From contig NZ_CP009933.1 of assembly GCF_000968375.1 (NCBI RefSeq), positions 1,426,001-1,490,000 of the forward strand: a DNA stretch of 64,000 bases, written 5' to 3'. The notes beneath the pieces were generated by a model, which was given only the letters and a program-made list of their open reading frames with translations, did no database searches and was not told the DNA's origin. Position numbers and translations under genes: made by a program. Positions within the stretch are counted from its first letter, which is position 1; every line of letters begins with the position of its first letter. Source of the stretch: Clostridium scatologenes. GTDB taxonomy: Bacteria > Bacillota > Clostridia > Clostridiales > Clostridiaceae. Positions 17,868 to 26,968 of this stretch are shown one piece after another.

Positions 17868-17898
17868 TTGTGACCGTTTTTTTAATATATCATATAAT
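17868..17898 (+). promoter_or_regulatory. Possible promoter of the TPR gene
   Basis: TTGTGA (17868-17873) and TATAAT (17893-17898), spacer 19. It lies inside the 5' part of the longest open frame, which argues that translation begins downstream, near 17923. Confidence 0.4.
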
Positions 17899-17922
17899 AG
17901 TAGAATAAATGTTTTAAAGGAG

Positions 17923-18684
17923 ATGTTTATTATTAATAATAAACCAATTGAATTAAAAACTTTGGAAGATAAAAAGAAGATAGCAGAAAAATTTTATTTT
18001 AAAGCATATTATTCAATTTATAAAGATGAAAAAATTAAATTTTATACAATGGCAATAAAGATGAATCCTAAATATACAGATGCTTATTTTAATAGAGCTG
18101 AGGTATTTAGAAGTTTAAAAGAATATTCTAAATCAATAAAGGATTTTACAAGGGTAATAGAGTTAGATCCTAAGGATAAAGATGCTTATAACAATATGGC
18201 TGTTGCTTATTACGAAAATGAAGAATATGAAAAAGCTTTAGACAGCTATACTAAAGTAATAAAATTAGATCATGAAAATTATAATGCTTATTTTAATAGG
18301 GGATTAACATATAAAGCTCAAAATAAATATCATAAGGCAATAAAAGATTTTTATAAAACAATTGTTTTAAATCCTGTGGATAAAGAAGCTTATTTTAATA
18401 GAGGAATTATGTATTATAATATTGGAAAATACAATAAAGCAGTTGAAGATTATACTAAAGCAATTGAAATAGATAATAAATATGAAGATGCTTATAACAA
18501 TAGAGGAACAGTATTTTATTTAATAGGAAAATATGAAGAAGCTATTAAGGATTATATAAAGGTTATAACATTAAATCCTAACAGTTTAGAAACATATTAT
18601 AACATATCATTAATATGTGCAGAAGAAGATATGAATAGTATTATATGTAGTGAAAATAAAAAAATTATAACAAATGATAATTAG
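17923..18684 (+). CDS. Tetratricopeptide-repeat protein
   Basis: A protein of about 253 residues composed almost entirely of TPR units. At least six 34-residue repeats run from about residue 25 to 240, with the usual pattern A-Y-x-N-R-G...Y-x-x-A-I-x-D-x-x-x-x-I-x-L-x-P. TPR arrays are protein-interaction scaffolds; the partner is unknown. There is no signal peptide or enzymatic domain. The start is uncertain. The frame is open from a TTG at 17848, but a promoter-like TATAAT lies inside that extension, and the only good Shine-Dalgarno (AAAGGAG, 17916-17922) directly abuts the ATG at 17923. ATT codons at 17929 and 17932 have better spacing. Confidence 0.8.
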   Translation: MFIINNKPIELKTLEDKKKIAEKFYFKAYYSIYKDEKIKFYTMAIKMNPKYTDAYFNRAEVFRSLKEYSKSIKDFTRVIELDPKDKDAYNNMAVAYYENEEYEKALDSYTKVIKLDHENYNAYFNRGLTYKAQNKYHKAIKDFYKTIVLNPVDKEAYFNRGIMYYNIGKYNKAVEDYTKAIEIDNKYEDAYNNRGTVFYLIGKYEEAIKDYIKVITLNPNSLETYYNISLICAEEDMNSIICSENKKIITNDN

Positions 18685-18693
18685 CATTTATAT

Positions 18694-18745
18694 GATGAAG
18701 ATTGATAGTATTTATAGTGGAGAAATTTAACTATCAATTTTCATC
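18694..18745. terminator. Bidirectional hairpin between convergent genes
   Basis: A 16-base stem with one mismatch (18694-18709 with 18730-18745) between the TPR gene (+) and the amylase gene (-). T-tracts are modest. Confidence 0.55.
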
Positions 18746-18758
18746 TATAAAATAGCTT

Positions 18759-20111
18759 TTATAAAATCTTTAGTATTTTTTTACAGTAAGGTTCAAGGTC
18801 TAAAGTTATTGTTCCGTTTTCTAAAGTATATTCTTTATTATTTTCTAGAAGGTCTAACAAATAAGTTCCATGATTAGTAATATTAAATTTGAAAGAGGTA
18901 ATTTGATTATCTGATAAGTTTAATACAACTAAAATGGTTTCTTCATTGTAAATTCTAGCAAAGACAATTTGTTCATTCTTTATAACAATTTCCTTATATA
19001 TTCCAAATTTTAATGAAGGAGAAAAAGTTCTTATTTTAGAAAGCTGAGTTATTAAATCAAAAAGCTTTTCATTCAATGTTTGATTTTTTATTTCATATAA
19101 ACTGGGTCTTAAAGCTAAATCAGAATTTCCACATTTTTTCCCCTTAATACCATACTCACTACCATAGTATACAGAAGGTACTCCAGGCATTGTAAAAAGC
19201 ATAGTATATGCAAGATAAATATGATTTGGGTTATTTAATATACTTGATATCCTAGTTACATCATGATTATCAATAAAATTATAAAGATTTAAATTTTTGT
19301 ATATTCCGTGTTCTCCAAATTCTCTATTAAGAGAATAATTTATTTCAAAATAATTTTTATCATTTAAACTTGAATAAATACCTTTATAACATTCATAGTT
19401 AGTAATAGAATCTAACATATTTTCATTTGCCCATATATTATAATCACCATGTATTACTTCACCCATTAACCAAAAATCTTCTTTTTTGTTTTTACAGTAA
19501 ACTGAAAGTTCTTTTAGAAAATTTATATCTAGGCAATTGGCAGCATCTAATCTTAAACCATCAATATTAAAAGTTTCTATCCAGTAGGAAACTGCTTTGA
19601 ATAAATGTTCTTTTACTTCGGGATTTTTCAAATTTAGTTTTACTAGCTCATAATGTCCTTCCCATGTATCATATGAAAAATTATCTTTATAAGGGCTTTC
19701 TAAGCTAAAATTAATATTTGAAAACCAATTGCGATACTTTGAATTTTGGTCATTTTTTATGATGTCCTTAAACGCAAAGAAATTTCTTCCTACATGATTA
19801 AATACTCCATCTAATACTATTCTAATTCCATTTTCATGTAGTGATTTACAAAGAGCTTTAAAGTCTTCATTACTCCCTAATCTTTTATCAATTTTATAAT
19901 AATCAGTGGTATCATATCCATGGGTATTAGATTCAAAAACAGGGCCTAAATAAACTGCATTTATACCCAAAGATTTCATATGTGGAATCCATTGCTTAAT
20001 TTTTTCTATTCTATTTACAATTTGAATTTCAGAATCATTTGAAATAGGAGCTTCACAAAATCCTAGTGGATATATATGATAAAATATTGATTCATGTACC
20101 CAAGATTTCAT
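18759..20111 (-). CDS. Alpha-amylase family glycosidase (GH13)
   Basis: A 450-residue cytoplasmic GH13 enzyme acting on alpha-glucosidic bonds, such as maltodextrins or cyclodextrins. The four conserved regions are visible: DGVFNHVG (101-108), GLRLDAAN with nucleophile Asp189, GEVIHG with acid/base Glu218, and FIDNHDVTR with Asp284. There is no signal peptide, so the substrate is probably imported or stored oligosaccharide. ATG codons at 20129 and 20120 are in frame upstream, but AAAGGA lies between them and the ATG at 20111, giving ideal spacing for the latter. It is monocistronic. It resembles neopullulanase-like or cyclomaltodextrinase enzymes but lacks their N-terminal domain. Confidence 0.9.
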   Translation of the reverse strand: MKSWVHESIFYHIYPLGFCEAPISNDSEIQIVNRIEKIKQWIPHMKSLGINAVYLGPVFESNTHGYDTTDYYKIDKRLGSNEDFKALCKSLHENGIRIVLDGVFNHVGRNFFAFKDIIKNDQNSKYRNWFSNINFSLESPYKDNFSYDTWEGHYELVKLNLKNPEVKEHLFKAVSYWIETFNIDGLRLDAANCLDINFLKELSVYCKNKKEDFWLMGEVIHGDYNIWANENMLDSITNYECYKGIYSSLNDKNYFEINYSLNREFGEHGIYKNLNLYNFIDNHDVTRISSILNNPNHIYLAYTMLFTMPGVPSVYYGSEYGIKGKKCGNSDLALRPSLYEIKNQTLNEKLFDLITQLSKIRTFSPSLKFGIYKEIVIKNEQIVFARIYNEETILVVLNLSDNQITSFKFNITNHGTYLLDLLENNKEYTLENGTITLDLEPYCKKILKIL

Positions 20112-20360
20112 TTTAAACATTCCTTTCATTGAAATATAAACTATAATAATATTGGTAATTAGATGTAGTTATATAACTTAGAGTGTTATATATTACATAT
20201 TCATTTATTGAGGAGTATAATATATATTATGCCTATCTATGGTAAAATGGTCAAACTTAAATTATAATTTAAATCAGGATTGTGAATAGTTTAAATGTAA
20301 AAGAATATATTTTGTATTAAAAATATCTAATAATTATATTTAGGTGGGGGATGATCTATT

Positions 20361-20816
20361 TTGGAGTCAAATATTATGTTAATTGTGATACTTATTGCAT
20401 CAGTAGTAGGTAAAGCAAATTCTGTGGCAATAGCTACTTGTATTCTTTTAATGATTAAACTTTTAAATATAGAAGAATATATTTTTCCATCTATAGAGAA
20501 GAATGGGGTAACTATAGGCTTGATATTACTTATAGCTGCTATATTAATTCCTATTGCAAAAGGAACTGTTACATCAAACAATGTAAAAAATGTGTTTACA
20601 TCATGCATAGGTGTAATTGCATTAATATTATCTTTCTTGACCACTTATTTAAGTGGTATTGGTTTAAATTATCTTACTGTACAGGGGCATGGAGATATTA
20701 TGCCTGCAATGATTTTGGGATCAGTAGCAGCTGCAGCTTTTTTGGGTGGAGTTCCAGTAGGACCACTTATTACATCAGGAATGCTTGCAGTAATTGCAAA
20801 ATTAATACACAAATAA
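20361..20816 (+). CDS. DUF441 family membrane protein
   Basis: A 151-residue integral membrane protein with four or five hydrophobic helices and the GGVPVGPLITSG motif typical of DUF441 (YeaL/YtwI-like). Function is unknown for the family. The start is TTG, ten bases after AGGTGGGGG; the nearby ATG at 20351 is out of frame. The acidic and glycine-rich loop before the last helix (VQGHGDIMPAMILG) is conserved in relatives. A single gene on the plus strand, divergent from the amylase gene. Confidence 0.85.
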   Translation: MESNIMLIVILIASVVGKANSVAIATCILLMIKLLNIEEYIFPSIEKNGVTIGLILLIAAILIPIAKGTVTSNNVKNVFTSCIGVIALILSFLTTYLSGIGLNYLTVQGHGDIMPAMILGSVAAAAFLGGVPVGPLITSGMLAVIAKLIHK

Positions 20817-20935
20817 TGAGTTAGATATCTTGGATTTGATTATATAGTTTATTTGTTACATTGAAAAATATAACTTATGAAGCAAATTCACAATATAAGC
20901 TTTTTAGAAATTTTAGCTAACAAATGGAGGTAAAA

Positions 20936-22048
20936 ATGAATAAGAAAAAAATCGTAATATTATTGGTGATAATAATTATAATAGGTGCTGTATTTCATGT
21001 TATTATGATTAATCCAGATTCCAGAGGATTTGTTAACAAAAATATAAATAAAATTGAGGGAAAAACGCTAAATGAAAAATTTCAAACAAAAATTAAATCA
21101 GGTAATTTAGCTACAGATTATAAAATTGATGAGGCCATAAGTGATGTAGATAAATTTAAGTTAAATACTTTAAATGTTCCTATTGTTGTAGACATAAAAG
21201 ATTTGTCATCTAGTGATATGACAGTAGATAAAGCTAGTGAAGAGAAGGCAAAAAATTTGATAAAGAAACTAAGAGGAAAGAAAATAAATATAATATTAGA
21301 ACCTTATCCATGGATAGATAATGGAAGTAAATATGAAACAGCGTGGAAACCTAATGATTTAAATGCTTTTTTTTGGAATTGGAAAAGTAAAGTATTAAAA
21401 ACTTTAATTGATGATATTGCAATACCATATCATGTAGATGCATTGAATATAGGTTCAAGCTTCATAAATATGGAATTTGCAGAAGGTTATTGGTGTGATA
21501 CAATAGATTATGTTAGAAAATATTATAAAGGACTAGTAACTTATAGAATGGGTTGGTGGTATACAGCTAAGTGGAAGCCAGAGACAATTACTGATTATGA
21601 AAATAAATTAAATAATAAAATGTTTTCAAAGCTGGATTTTATTTCTATTGCAGCTTACTTTGAACTTACAAATAAGGGCACTAATACTGCAGAAAATATA
21701 TTTAATGCTATAGAGAGCACACAAATATATGATAGAAAGCAGAATATAAAACAAGAAATAAAAAATTTAAATGATAAATGGAATAAACCTATTTTCTTTG
21801 GAGAATTAGGATTTCCAAAAACTAATTATGCTTCTGTACATCCATGGAATCCATATCAAAATGATGTAACAAATAATGTAGAACAAGCTAATTGCTTTGA
21901 AGGTTATAGAAAAGCATTTGAAAAAGAATCCTGGTTTTTAGGATTTTCTATATTTGCAATAGGAGAAAATAGTATAGATAAAAGATATTATCCTAGCGAA
22001 GAAAGCACAAAAGTTATCAATGATTGGTATAAAGATAGTAAAAAATAA
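20936..22048 (+). CDS. Membrane-anchored TIM-barrel glycoside hydrolase (GH113-like)
   Basis: A 370-residue protein with one N-terminal membrane anchor (residues about 5-24), so the enzyme faces outside. The rest looks like a beta/alpha-barrel glycosidase: IILEPYPWID, the strand ending in ALNIGSSF, and FFGELGFPKT whose Glu is the likely nucleophile, as in GH113 beta-mannanase-type enzymes. The substrate may be a mannan-like polysaccharide or the cell's own wall glycan; this is inference. An ATG at 20924 is in frame, but GGAGG lies between it and the ATG at 20936, which I chose. It stands alone with a terminator. Confidence 0.75.
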   Translation: MNKKKIVILLVIIIIIGAVFHVIMINPDSRGFVNKNINKIEGKTLNEKFQTKIKSGNLATDYKIDEAISDVDKFKLNTLNVPIVVDIKDLSSSDMTVDKASEEKAKNLIKKLRGKKINIILEPYPWIDNGSKYETAWKPNDLNAFFWNWKSKVLKTLIDDIAIPYHVDALNIGSSFINMEFAEGYWCDTIDYVRKYYKGLVTYRMGWWYTAKWKPETITDYENKLNNKMFSKLDFISIAAYFELTNKGTNTAENIFNAIESTQIYDRKQNIKQEIKNLNDKWNKPIFFGELGFPKTNYASVHPWNPYQNDVTNNVEQANCFEGYRKAFEKESWFLGFSIFAIGENSIDKRYYPSEESTKVINDWYKDSKK

Positions 22049-22060
22049 TATTATAGAAAG

Positions 22061-22096
22061 GACAAATCAATTTATATTATGATTTGTCTTTTTTTT
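22061..22096 (+). terminator. Rho-independent terminator
   Basis: A 9-bp stem, GACAAATCA (22061-22069) with TGATTTGTC (22080-22088), followed by a run of eight T. Confidence 0.9.
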
Positions 22097-22333
22097 AAGA
22101 ATTTTATGTTTTAATGGTTTTAGAATTTCTTATACTTTATCATATTTTTAAAGTATTGCTTTTAAATAGAACATAATGAAATTAAAAAAATTAATATTTT
22201 ATTAATACTTTATTAAGTAATATTGAATACCATTTATTGATATAATATGTTATAATCATATTATATATTAAGAAGATGTTACTTAAAAGATAGTAATTGG
22301 GAAAATATAAAAGATGAAGAGGGGTTATTAATT

Positions 22334-22606
22334 ATGGATTTTGTAAATAAAAATTTTTCAGGAATCTTTAAAATAGCAATTGGGATAATAGTTTTCATGC
22401 TGCTTATTAAAATTTTACCTTGGGTAGCATTGATTGGCGGTATTTTATGGATATCCAGCAAGGCAGTTAAAAGATTCAAAAATTGGAAGAATAAAAAAGA
22501 GGTAAATAAAGAAGTATTTGAAACAAATAGTACAGTACATGATGAAAAAGATGAATTTGATCTTTCTGAAAGGAAAATTATAGATGTAGATTATAAGGAA
22601 GTATAG
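22334..22606 (+). CDS. Small membrane protein of unknown function
   Basis: A 90-residue protein with one long or two short hydrophobic helices (about residues 11-42, IFKIAIGIIVFMLLIKILPW). A basic stretch (KAVKRFKNWKNKK) and an acidic C-terminal tail follow. I recognise no domain. The ribosome-binding site GAGGGG and ATG are well placed. The gap to the molybdopterin gene downstream is 110 bases without a clear terminator, so it could be cotranscribed, but nothing links it functionally to cofactor synthesis. Confidence 0.6.
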   Translation: MDFVNKNFSGIFKIAIGIIVFMLLIKILPWVALIGGILWISSKAVKRFKNWKNKKEVNKEVFETNSTVHDEKDEFDLSERKIIDVDYKEV

Positions 22607-22716
22607 AATAAGAAACTCAAATGTTACATTGCAAAATTTTGAAAATTCATGTATTATAGGCTTAAGAATATTACATAAATTTAAAATACAAATTTTCATT
22701 ATTAGGTGGGGATAAA

Positions 22717-23205
22717 ATGATAAAGACAGCTATAATTACTGTAAGTGATAAGGGATCTAGAGGAGAAAGAGAGGATGGAACAGGAGAAGCATTAAAGAAT
22801 ATATTAGATCCAAATTATTATAGTATAGACTATTATAAAATTATACCTGATGAGTTAGATAAAATAGTAGAAGAGTTAGTATATCTTTCAGATGATTTAA
22901 AAGTAAATTTAGTACTAACTAATGGAGGCACAGGTTTTTCAAAAAGGGATGTGACTCCTGAGGCTACAATGAAAGTGATAAAAAAGTATGTGCCTGGTAT
23001 AGGAGAAGTTATGAGAAGTGAATCCTTAAAAGTAACTTCTAAAGCTATGTTGTCAAGAGCAATTGCAGGTATAAGAAATGATACTTTAATTATTAATTTA
23101 CCTGGTAGTCCTAAAGGAGCAGTGGAAAATTTGCAAGCAGTATTGCCTGCACTTCCACATGGAATAGATATATTAACAGGAAAAGCTTCAGAGTGTGCAA
23201 GATAG
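22717..23205 (+). CDS. mogA: Molybdopterin adenylyltransferase, MogA/MoaB family
   Basis: A 162-residue enzyme of the MogA/MoaB fold that activates molybdopterin with ATP before metal insertion. The family signatures TNGGTGFSKRDVTPE (about residues 68-82) and NLPGSPKGAVEN are intact, as is the N-terminal ITVSDKGSRGEREDGTG. It is followed after 19 bases by moaC and then a MOSC-domain gene, forming a small molybdenum-cofactor operon. The other steps (moaA, moaE, moeA) are not in this window. MogA and MoaB are hard to separate by eye, so the gene symbol is tentative. Confidence 0.88.
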   Translation: MIKTAIITVSDKGSRGEREDGTGEALKNILDPNYYSIDYYKIIPDELDKIVEELVYLSDDLKVNLVLTNGGTGFSKRDVTPEATMKVIKKYVPGIGEVMRSESLKVTSKAMLSRAIAGIRNDTLIINLPGSPKGAVENLQAVLPALPHGIDILTGKASECAR

Positions 23206-23224
23206 CATAAAAAGGAGGAATAAC

Positions 23225-23695
23225 ATGGAACTTACACATATAAACGATGAAGGAAGAGCTAAAATGGTTGATGTAAGTGAAAAAAAAGATACTGAAAGAG
23301 AAGCAATAGCAAAAGGCTCTATATACATGAAAGAAGAAACTCTTAAAAGAATTAATGATGGTGGAATAAAAAAAGGTGATGTACTTTCAGTGGCACAGGT
23401 TGGTGCTATAATGGGAGCTAAAAATACATCACATATTATTCCAATGTGCCATCCGATTATGATATCAGGATGTGATATTAGATTCAATCTAGATTTTGAA
23501 AATTTTAAGATAGATATTGAAGCAATAACTAAAACTGTAGGAAAAACTGGAATTGAAATGGAAGCACTTACTGCAGTTTCAGTGGCAGCACTTACTATTT
23601 ATGATATGTGTAAAGCTATAGATAGAGGAATGGTAATATCAGATATCATGCTAATGCGAAAAAGTGGAGGAAAATCGGGAGTATTTCAGCACTAA
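23225..23695 (+). CDS. moaC: Cyclic pyranopterin monophosphate synthase
   Basis: A 156-residue MoaC, which with MoaA converts GTP to cyclic pyranopterin monophosphate, the first step of molybdenum-cofactor synthesis. Conserved motifs are MVDVSEK near the N terminus, IPMCHPI with the catalytic His, and KTGIEMEALTAVSVAALTIYDMCK. The length fits the family. An upstream in-frame start at 23195 would overlap mogA; the ATG at 23225 follows AAGGAGGAATAAC and matches the usual N terminus. It is the second gene of the molybdopterin operon. Confidence 0.95.
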   Translation: MELTHINDEGRAKMVDVSEKKDTEREAIAKGSIYMKEETLKRINDGGIKKGDVLSVAQVGAIMGAKNTSHIIPMCHPIMISGCDIRFNLDFENFKIDIEAITKTVGKTGIEMEALTAVSVAALTIYDMCKAIDRGMVISDIMLMRKSGGKSGVFQH

Positions 23696-23727
23696 ATTTG
23701 AAATTATATATCAGGAGGAATGAGGAA

Positions 23728-24159
23728 ATGGCTAGAGTTGTTGCTGTAAATATAAGTGAAGTTAAGGGAGTTATAAAAAAACCAATAGAAAAAGGTTACT
23801 TTAAAGAAAATTATGGATTGGAAGGAGATGCCCATGCTGGAGATTGGCATAGGCAGGTTAGTTTACTTTCACAAGAGAGTATCGATAAAATGAAAGCTAT
23901 GGGAGTAGAAGGATTAAGTAGTGGTAAATTTGCAGAAAATATAACTACAGAAGGTATAACTTTATATGAACTTCCAATTGGAACTAAGCTTAAAATAGGT
24001 GAAACTTTGATGGAAGTAACTCAAATAGGGAAAGAATGTCATAAAGGATGTGCTATACGTAGCCAGGTAGGTGATTGTATTATGCCAAGGGAAGGTATAT
24101 TTACAAAAGTTTTAAAAGGTGGTTACATAAAATCAGGAGATACAATAGAAAGAATTTAA
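23728..24159 (+). CDS. MOSC domain protein
   Basis: A 143-residue single-domain MOSC protein, related to the C-terminal domain of molybdenum-cofactor sulfurases. The glycine-rich GLEGDAHAGDWHRQVSLLS segment (about residues 30-48) and the conserved cysteine region GKECHKGCAIRSQVGDC (about 103-119) are present. Single-domain MOSC proteins often lie beside mogA and moaC and probably deliver sulfur or act on the cofactor; the reaction is not established. The start at 23728 follows CAGGAGGAATGAGGAA; the frame is open upstream from 23698 without support. Last gene of the operon, before a terminator. Confidence 0.9.
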   Translation: MARVVAVNISEVKGVIKKPIEKGYFKENYGLEGDAHAGDWHRQVSLLSQESIDKMKAMGVEGLSSGKFAENITTEGITLYELPIGTKLKIGETLMEVTQIGKECHKGCAIRSQVGDCIMPREGIFTKVLKGGYIKSGDTIERI

Positions 24160-24173
24160 AATAATAGAAAAAT

Positions 24174-24209
24174 CCTTTAATAGGTTAGTATACTATTAAA
24201 GGTTTTTTT
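24174..24209 (+). terminator. Rho-independent terminator of the molybdopterin operon
   Basis: A 10-bp stem, CCTTTAATAG (24174-24183) with CTATTAAAGG (24193-24202), followed by seven T. Confidence 0.9.
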
Positions 24210-24220
24210 GTGTAAAAAAG

Positions 24221-24295
24221 TATTCAGAAAGTAGTAGTTTTTTTGGGGGATCTTAAAAAATTAATAGATAAGTGGGTACAGCTACTTTCTGAATA
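24221..24295. repeat. Inverted repeat with 14-bp arms around a 47-base insert
   Basis: TATTCAGAAAGTAG (24221-24234) pairs perfectly with CTACTTTCTGAATA (24282-24295). The enclosed segment contains TTTTTTTGGGGGATC. Function unknown: a structured leader, small RNA or remnant mobile element are possible. Confidence 0.6.
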
Positions 24296-24318
24296 TAAAT
24301 GGATTAAGTATATTATAT

Positions 24319-24362
24319 ACAATTTAATAATAAATATCAACAGATATTTATTATTAAATTGT
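24319..24362. repeat. Perfect 20-bp hairpin without U tract
   Basis: Arms 24319-24338 and 24343-24362 are perfectly complementary around an AACA loop. No T run follows on either strand, so a simple terminator is unlikely. It lies 78 bases upstream of the HD-GYP start codon and may be a leader RNA structure. Confidence 0.6.
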
Positions 24363-24439
24363 AAAAATTAAAAATAAAGCTATCCTTGATTGGTTCGATA
24401 ACTATAATATATGATTAAGGATTGGAGGAAATAGTAGAT

Positions 24440-25486
24440 ATGAGATACATTCCAATACTATGCCTTAAAGAAGGTATGAAGCTTGGCAAAAATATATATT
24501 CCACTGAAGGTGTTGTGCTTTTAGCTGAAAATGTAATTTTAACTGAAGAATATATAGCCAGTCTTATAAAGATAGGCGTTAATGGTGTTTATATAGATGA
24601 TAATATATCTTCTGACATAGTAGTACAAAATATAATTTCAGATGAACTTAGAATTGAAGCAATAAAATCCATTAAAAGTATATATAACAATTCTCGTAAT
24701 GTAGGAAGAACAATAAATATGGTTGAAAATATAGCTAAAAGTATTATGTTTGAAATTTTGCGAAGCAAAAATATAATGATAAATATGATAGATATTAAAA
24801 CTTTTGATGATTATATGTACACTCACTGTTTAAATGTAGGTGTGTTAGCAGCGGTAGTTGGAGTAGGACTTAATTTAGATACTAAAAAAATAGAAAAGTT
24901 AACAGCTGCTGGATTATTACATGACATTGGTAAAGTGTTTATTAGTAAAGATTTGTTGAATAAAACTGAAAAATTAACAGAAGAAGAGGAAAAATTAATT
25001 AGAAGTCATGCTGAACTTGGATATAGATATATAAAGCAATATTACACTATACCTGTTACATCTTATGTAGGTGTGCTTCAGCATCACGAAAGATTTGATG
25101 GTAAAGGATATCCTGATGGTAAAAAAGGAGATGAGATATCACAGTTTGGAAGAATTATATGTCTTTGCGATGCCTATGATAAATTGGTTACAGAAGCACC
25201 TACAAGAAAGGCATGCATACCTTCAGAAGCCATAGAATATATAATGGCTAATAATGGTCAAATGTTTGATCCAAAGTTGGTAAAAGTATTTCTTAGAAGA
25301 GTGGCGCCATATCCTATAGGATCAATTTTAAGACTGAGCAATGGAGAAAAAGTTATTGTAATAGAAAACAATGAAGAATGTTCTATTCGTCCTAAAGTTA
25401 GAAATGTAGAAACTCAAGAAGTATATGATTTAACTTATGATTGGAATTTAAGAAATGTAACAATTATTGATGTAGAAGATATGTAA
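24440..25486 (+). CDS. HD-GYP domain phosphodiesterase
   Basis: A 348-residue protein with an N-terminal DUF3391-like segment (residues 1-110) and a C-terminal HD-GYP domain. The metal ligands HD are in LLHDIGK (near residue 162), and HHERFDGKGYPDG (near 215) matches the HHE...GYP signature of enzymes that hydrolyse cyclic di-GMP. A short beta-rich C-terminal extension follows. It probably lowers cyclic di-GMP and thereby affects motility or biofilm; no receiver domain is fused. The start at 24440 has GGAGGA ten bases upstream. Single gene with its own terminator. Confidence 0.92.
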   Translation: MRYIPILCLKEGMKLGKNIYSTEGVVLLAENVILTEEYIASLIKIGVNGVYIDDNISSDIVVQNIISDELRIEAIKSIKSIYNNSRNVGRTINMVENIAKSIMFEILRSKNIMINMIDIKTFDDYMYTHCLNVGVLAAVVGVGLNLDTKKIEKLTAAGLLHDIGKVFISKDLLNKTEKLTEEEEKLIRSHAELGYRYIKQYYTIPVTSYVGVLQHHERFDGKGYPDGKKGDEISQFGRIICLCDAYDKLVTEAPTRKACIPSEAIEYIMANNGQMFDPKLVKVFLRRVAPYPIGSILRLSNGEKVIVIENNEECSIRPKVRNVETQEVYDLTYDWNLRNVTIIDVEDM

Positions 25487-25536
25487 TTGAAATTAAGGAG
25501 TTATTTATACAAAAGTTATGGAATAACAAAATAATA

Positions 25537-25588
25537 AAAATGTACCTAGAAATAGATTTTTTAAATTATCTACTTTTAGGTACATTTT
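25537..25588 (+). terminator. Long imperfect hairpin terminator
   Basis: A 21-base stem with two mismatches (25537-25557 with 25568-25588), with A and T tracts at its base, between the HD-GYP gene and the convergent permease gene. It may act in both directions. Confidence 0.75.
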
Positions 25589-25663
25589 AGTTTCATAGGT
25601 TTTACTTTTTAATAATTTTAAAATATATTTTATTATTAATTTGTTTTAAAGTGATACAATTAA

Positions 25664-26692
25664 CTAATCATTTACTTTCACATCAAGTAAGTCTAATATA
25701 AACATTACAAGTGGAATACCTATAAGTAATCCCCATACTCCCATAAAATGTTCGGAAGCTATAAGAATTATAAAAGTAAAGAATATAGGTAATTCAATTT
25801 TAGCTGACATCAACTTAGGATTTAAAATATAACTTTCAAGTGAATGAACTACTGCTACCATAATTAATACATATAAAACTTTAGTAAATCCACCTATTTT
25901 AAATGCAATTAAAGAAAGTGGTATAAGTGAAATTATAACTCCTGCTACTGGAACTAAACTTAATATAAATATCATAAATCCCAATGAAATTAATTGAGGA
26001 AATTTTAATATAGAAAGCATAATAACAGAAATTATAGTATTGGCAAAAGCTATTACAATTTGAGCCTGGATTACCTTACCAAAGGAATTTAAAAAATTAT
26101 TTCCGAAAAAGCTAAAATATTTATACATAACACTTACTTTGCTTGTTTTAAACTTTTCTAAAAAAGCAATGATTTTATTCTTTTCCAGCATAAAGAATAA
26201 ACTTAACATTATAGCAATGAATACATTGGCACTCCATTTTCCTATATTTGCAGCTAGCTGAACTGTAATATCAAAGCCTGATTTTACATACTTTTGTAAG
26301 TCGATTTGTTGTAATGCACTTACTAAGTATTTTTGAATAATGTCTGAATTAGAATTAGAACTATAATTAGTATTAAAATCAAATATAGGCTGATTTAACA
26401 GAGATTTAGTTTCAGTAATGAGCAAAGGTATATAATTTACTATTATTAAAATTATAGAAGTAAATAATAAAGTGTACAAAAGAATTGTAATAAGTTTTTC
26501 TTTTACAGGAGTAATTTTTTTTAATTGCTTTATAATTACCCCTTGCAAACTATTCATTAAATAAGTAAATAGAAAAGTCAACAATAACATATTTAATAAA
26601 GATTCTAACAAATACAAAATTATTATTAAAACAACAAAAAATAGAAATCTCTTAGTAGATTCTTTTGAAAAAAATTCTTTTAAAAAGTCCAT
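25664..26692 (-). CDS. AI-2E family transporter (UPF0118/PerM)
   Basis: A 342-residue membrane protein with about eight transmembrane helices: two or three N-terminal helices, a soluble middle region (residues about 85-140), then a bundle of five. The pattern VPVAGVIISLIPLSLIAF and the closing GLLIGIPLVMFILD are typical of the family. Members are named after E. coli TqsA, proposed to export autoinducer-2, but others act as sodium/proton antiporters or are uncharacterised, so the substrate is open. AAGGAG is well placed before the ATG. Single gene on the minus strand. Confidence 0.88.
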   Translation of the reverse strand: MDFLKEFFSKESTKRFLFFVVLIIILYLLESLLNMLLLTFLFTYLMNSLQGVIIKQLKKITPVKEKLITILLYTLLFTSIILIIVNYIPLLITETKSLLNQPIFDFNTNYSSNSNSDIIQKYLVSALQQIDLQKYVKSGFDITVQLAANIGKWSANVFIAIMLSLFFMLEKNKIIAFLEKFKTSKVSVMYKYFSFFGNNFLNSFGKVIQAQIVIAFANTIISVIMLSILKFPQLISLGFMIFILSLVPVAGVIISLIPLSLIAFKIGGFTKVLYVLIMVAVVHSLESYILNPKLMSAKIELPIFFTFIILIASEHFMGVWGLLIGIPLVMFILDLLDVKVND

Positions 26693-26906
26693 AAAAAGTC
26701 TCCTTAGATTAAAATTTCAGTTTTTCTTCCTGTATATTCTAATATAATGTTATTTTCAATAAATTACAATATATAATTTGTAATTTTAAAGAAAAATATA
26801 GTGCTAATATTATATAAGTAATATGTTTAAAATATAATATTTAATATGAACATTATATTTTAACATTAATATGAAAGAAATGTATATCATCATTGATATT
26901 CCACTA

Positions 26907-26936
26907 TTGATATATATTAGCAATATGATATATAAT
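26907..26936 (+). promoter_or_regulatory. Probable promoter of the degV gene
   Basis: TTGATA (26907-26912), 18-base spacer, TATAAT (26931-26936), 33 bases before the start codon. Confidence 0.5.
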
Positions 26937-26968
26937 ATACTTGATAGCAAGGGAGGCGGCTAATTATA

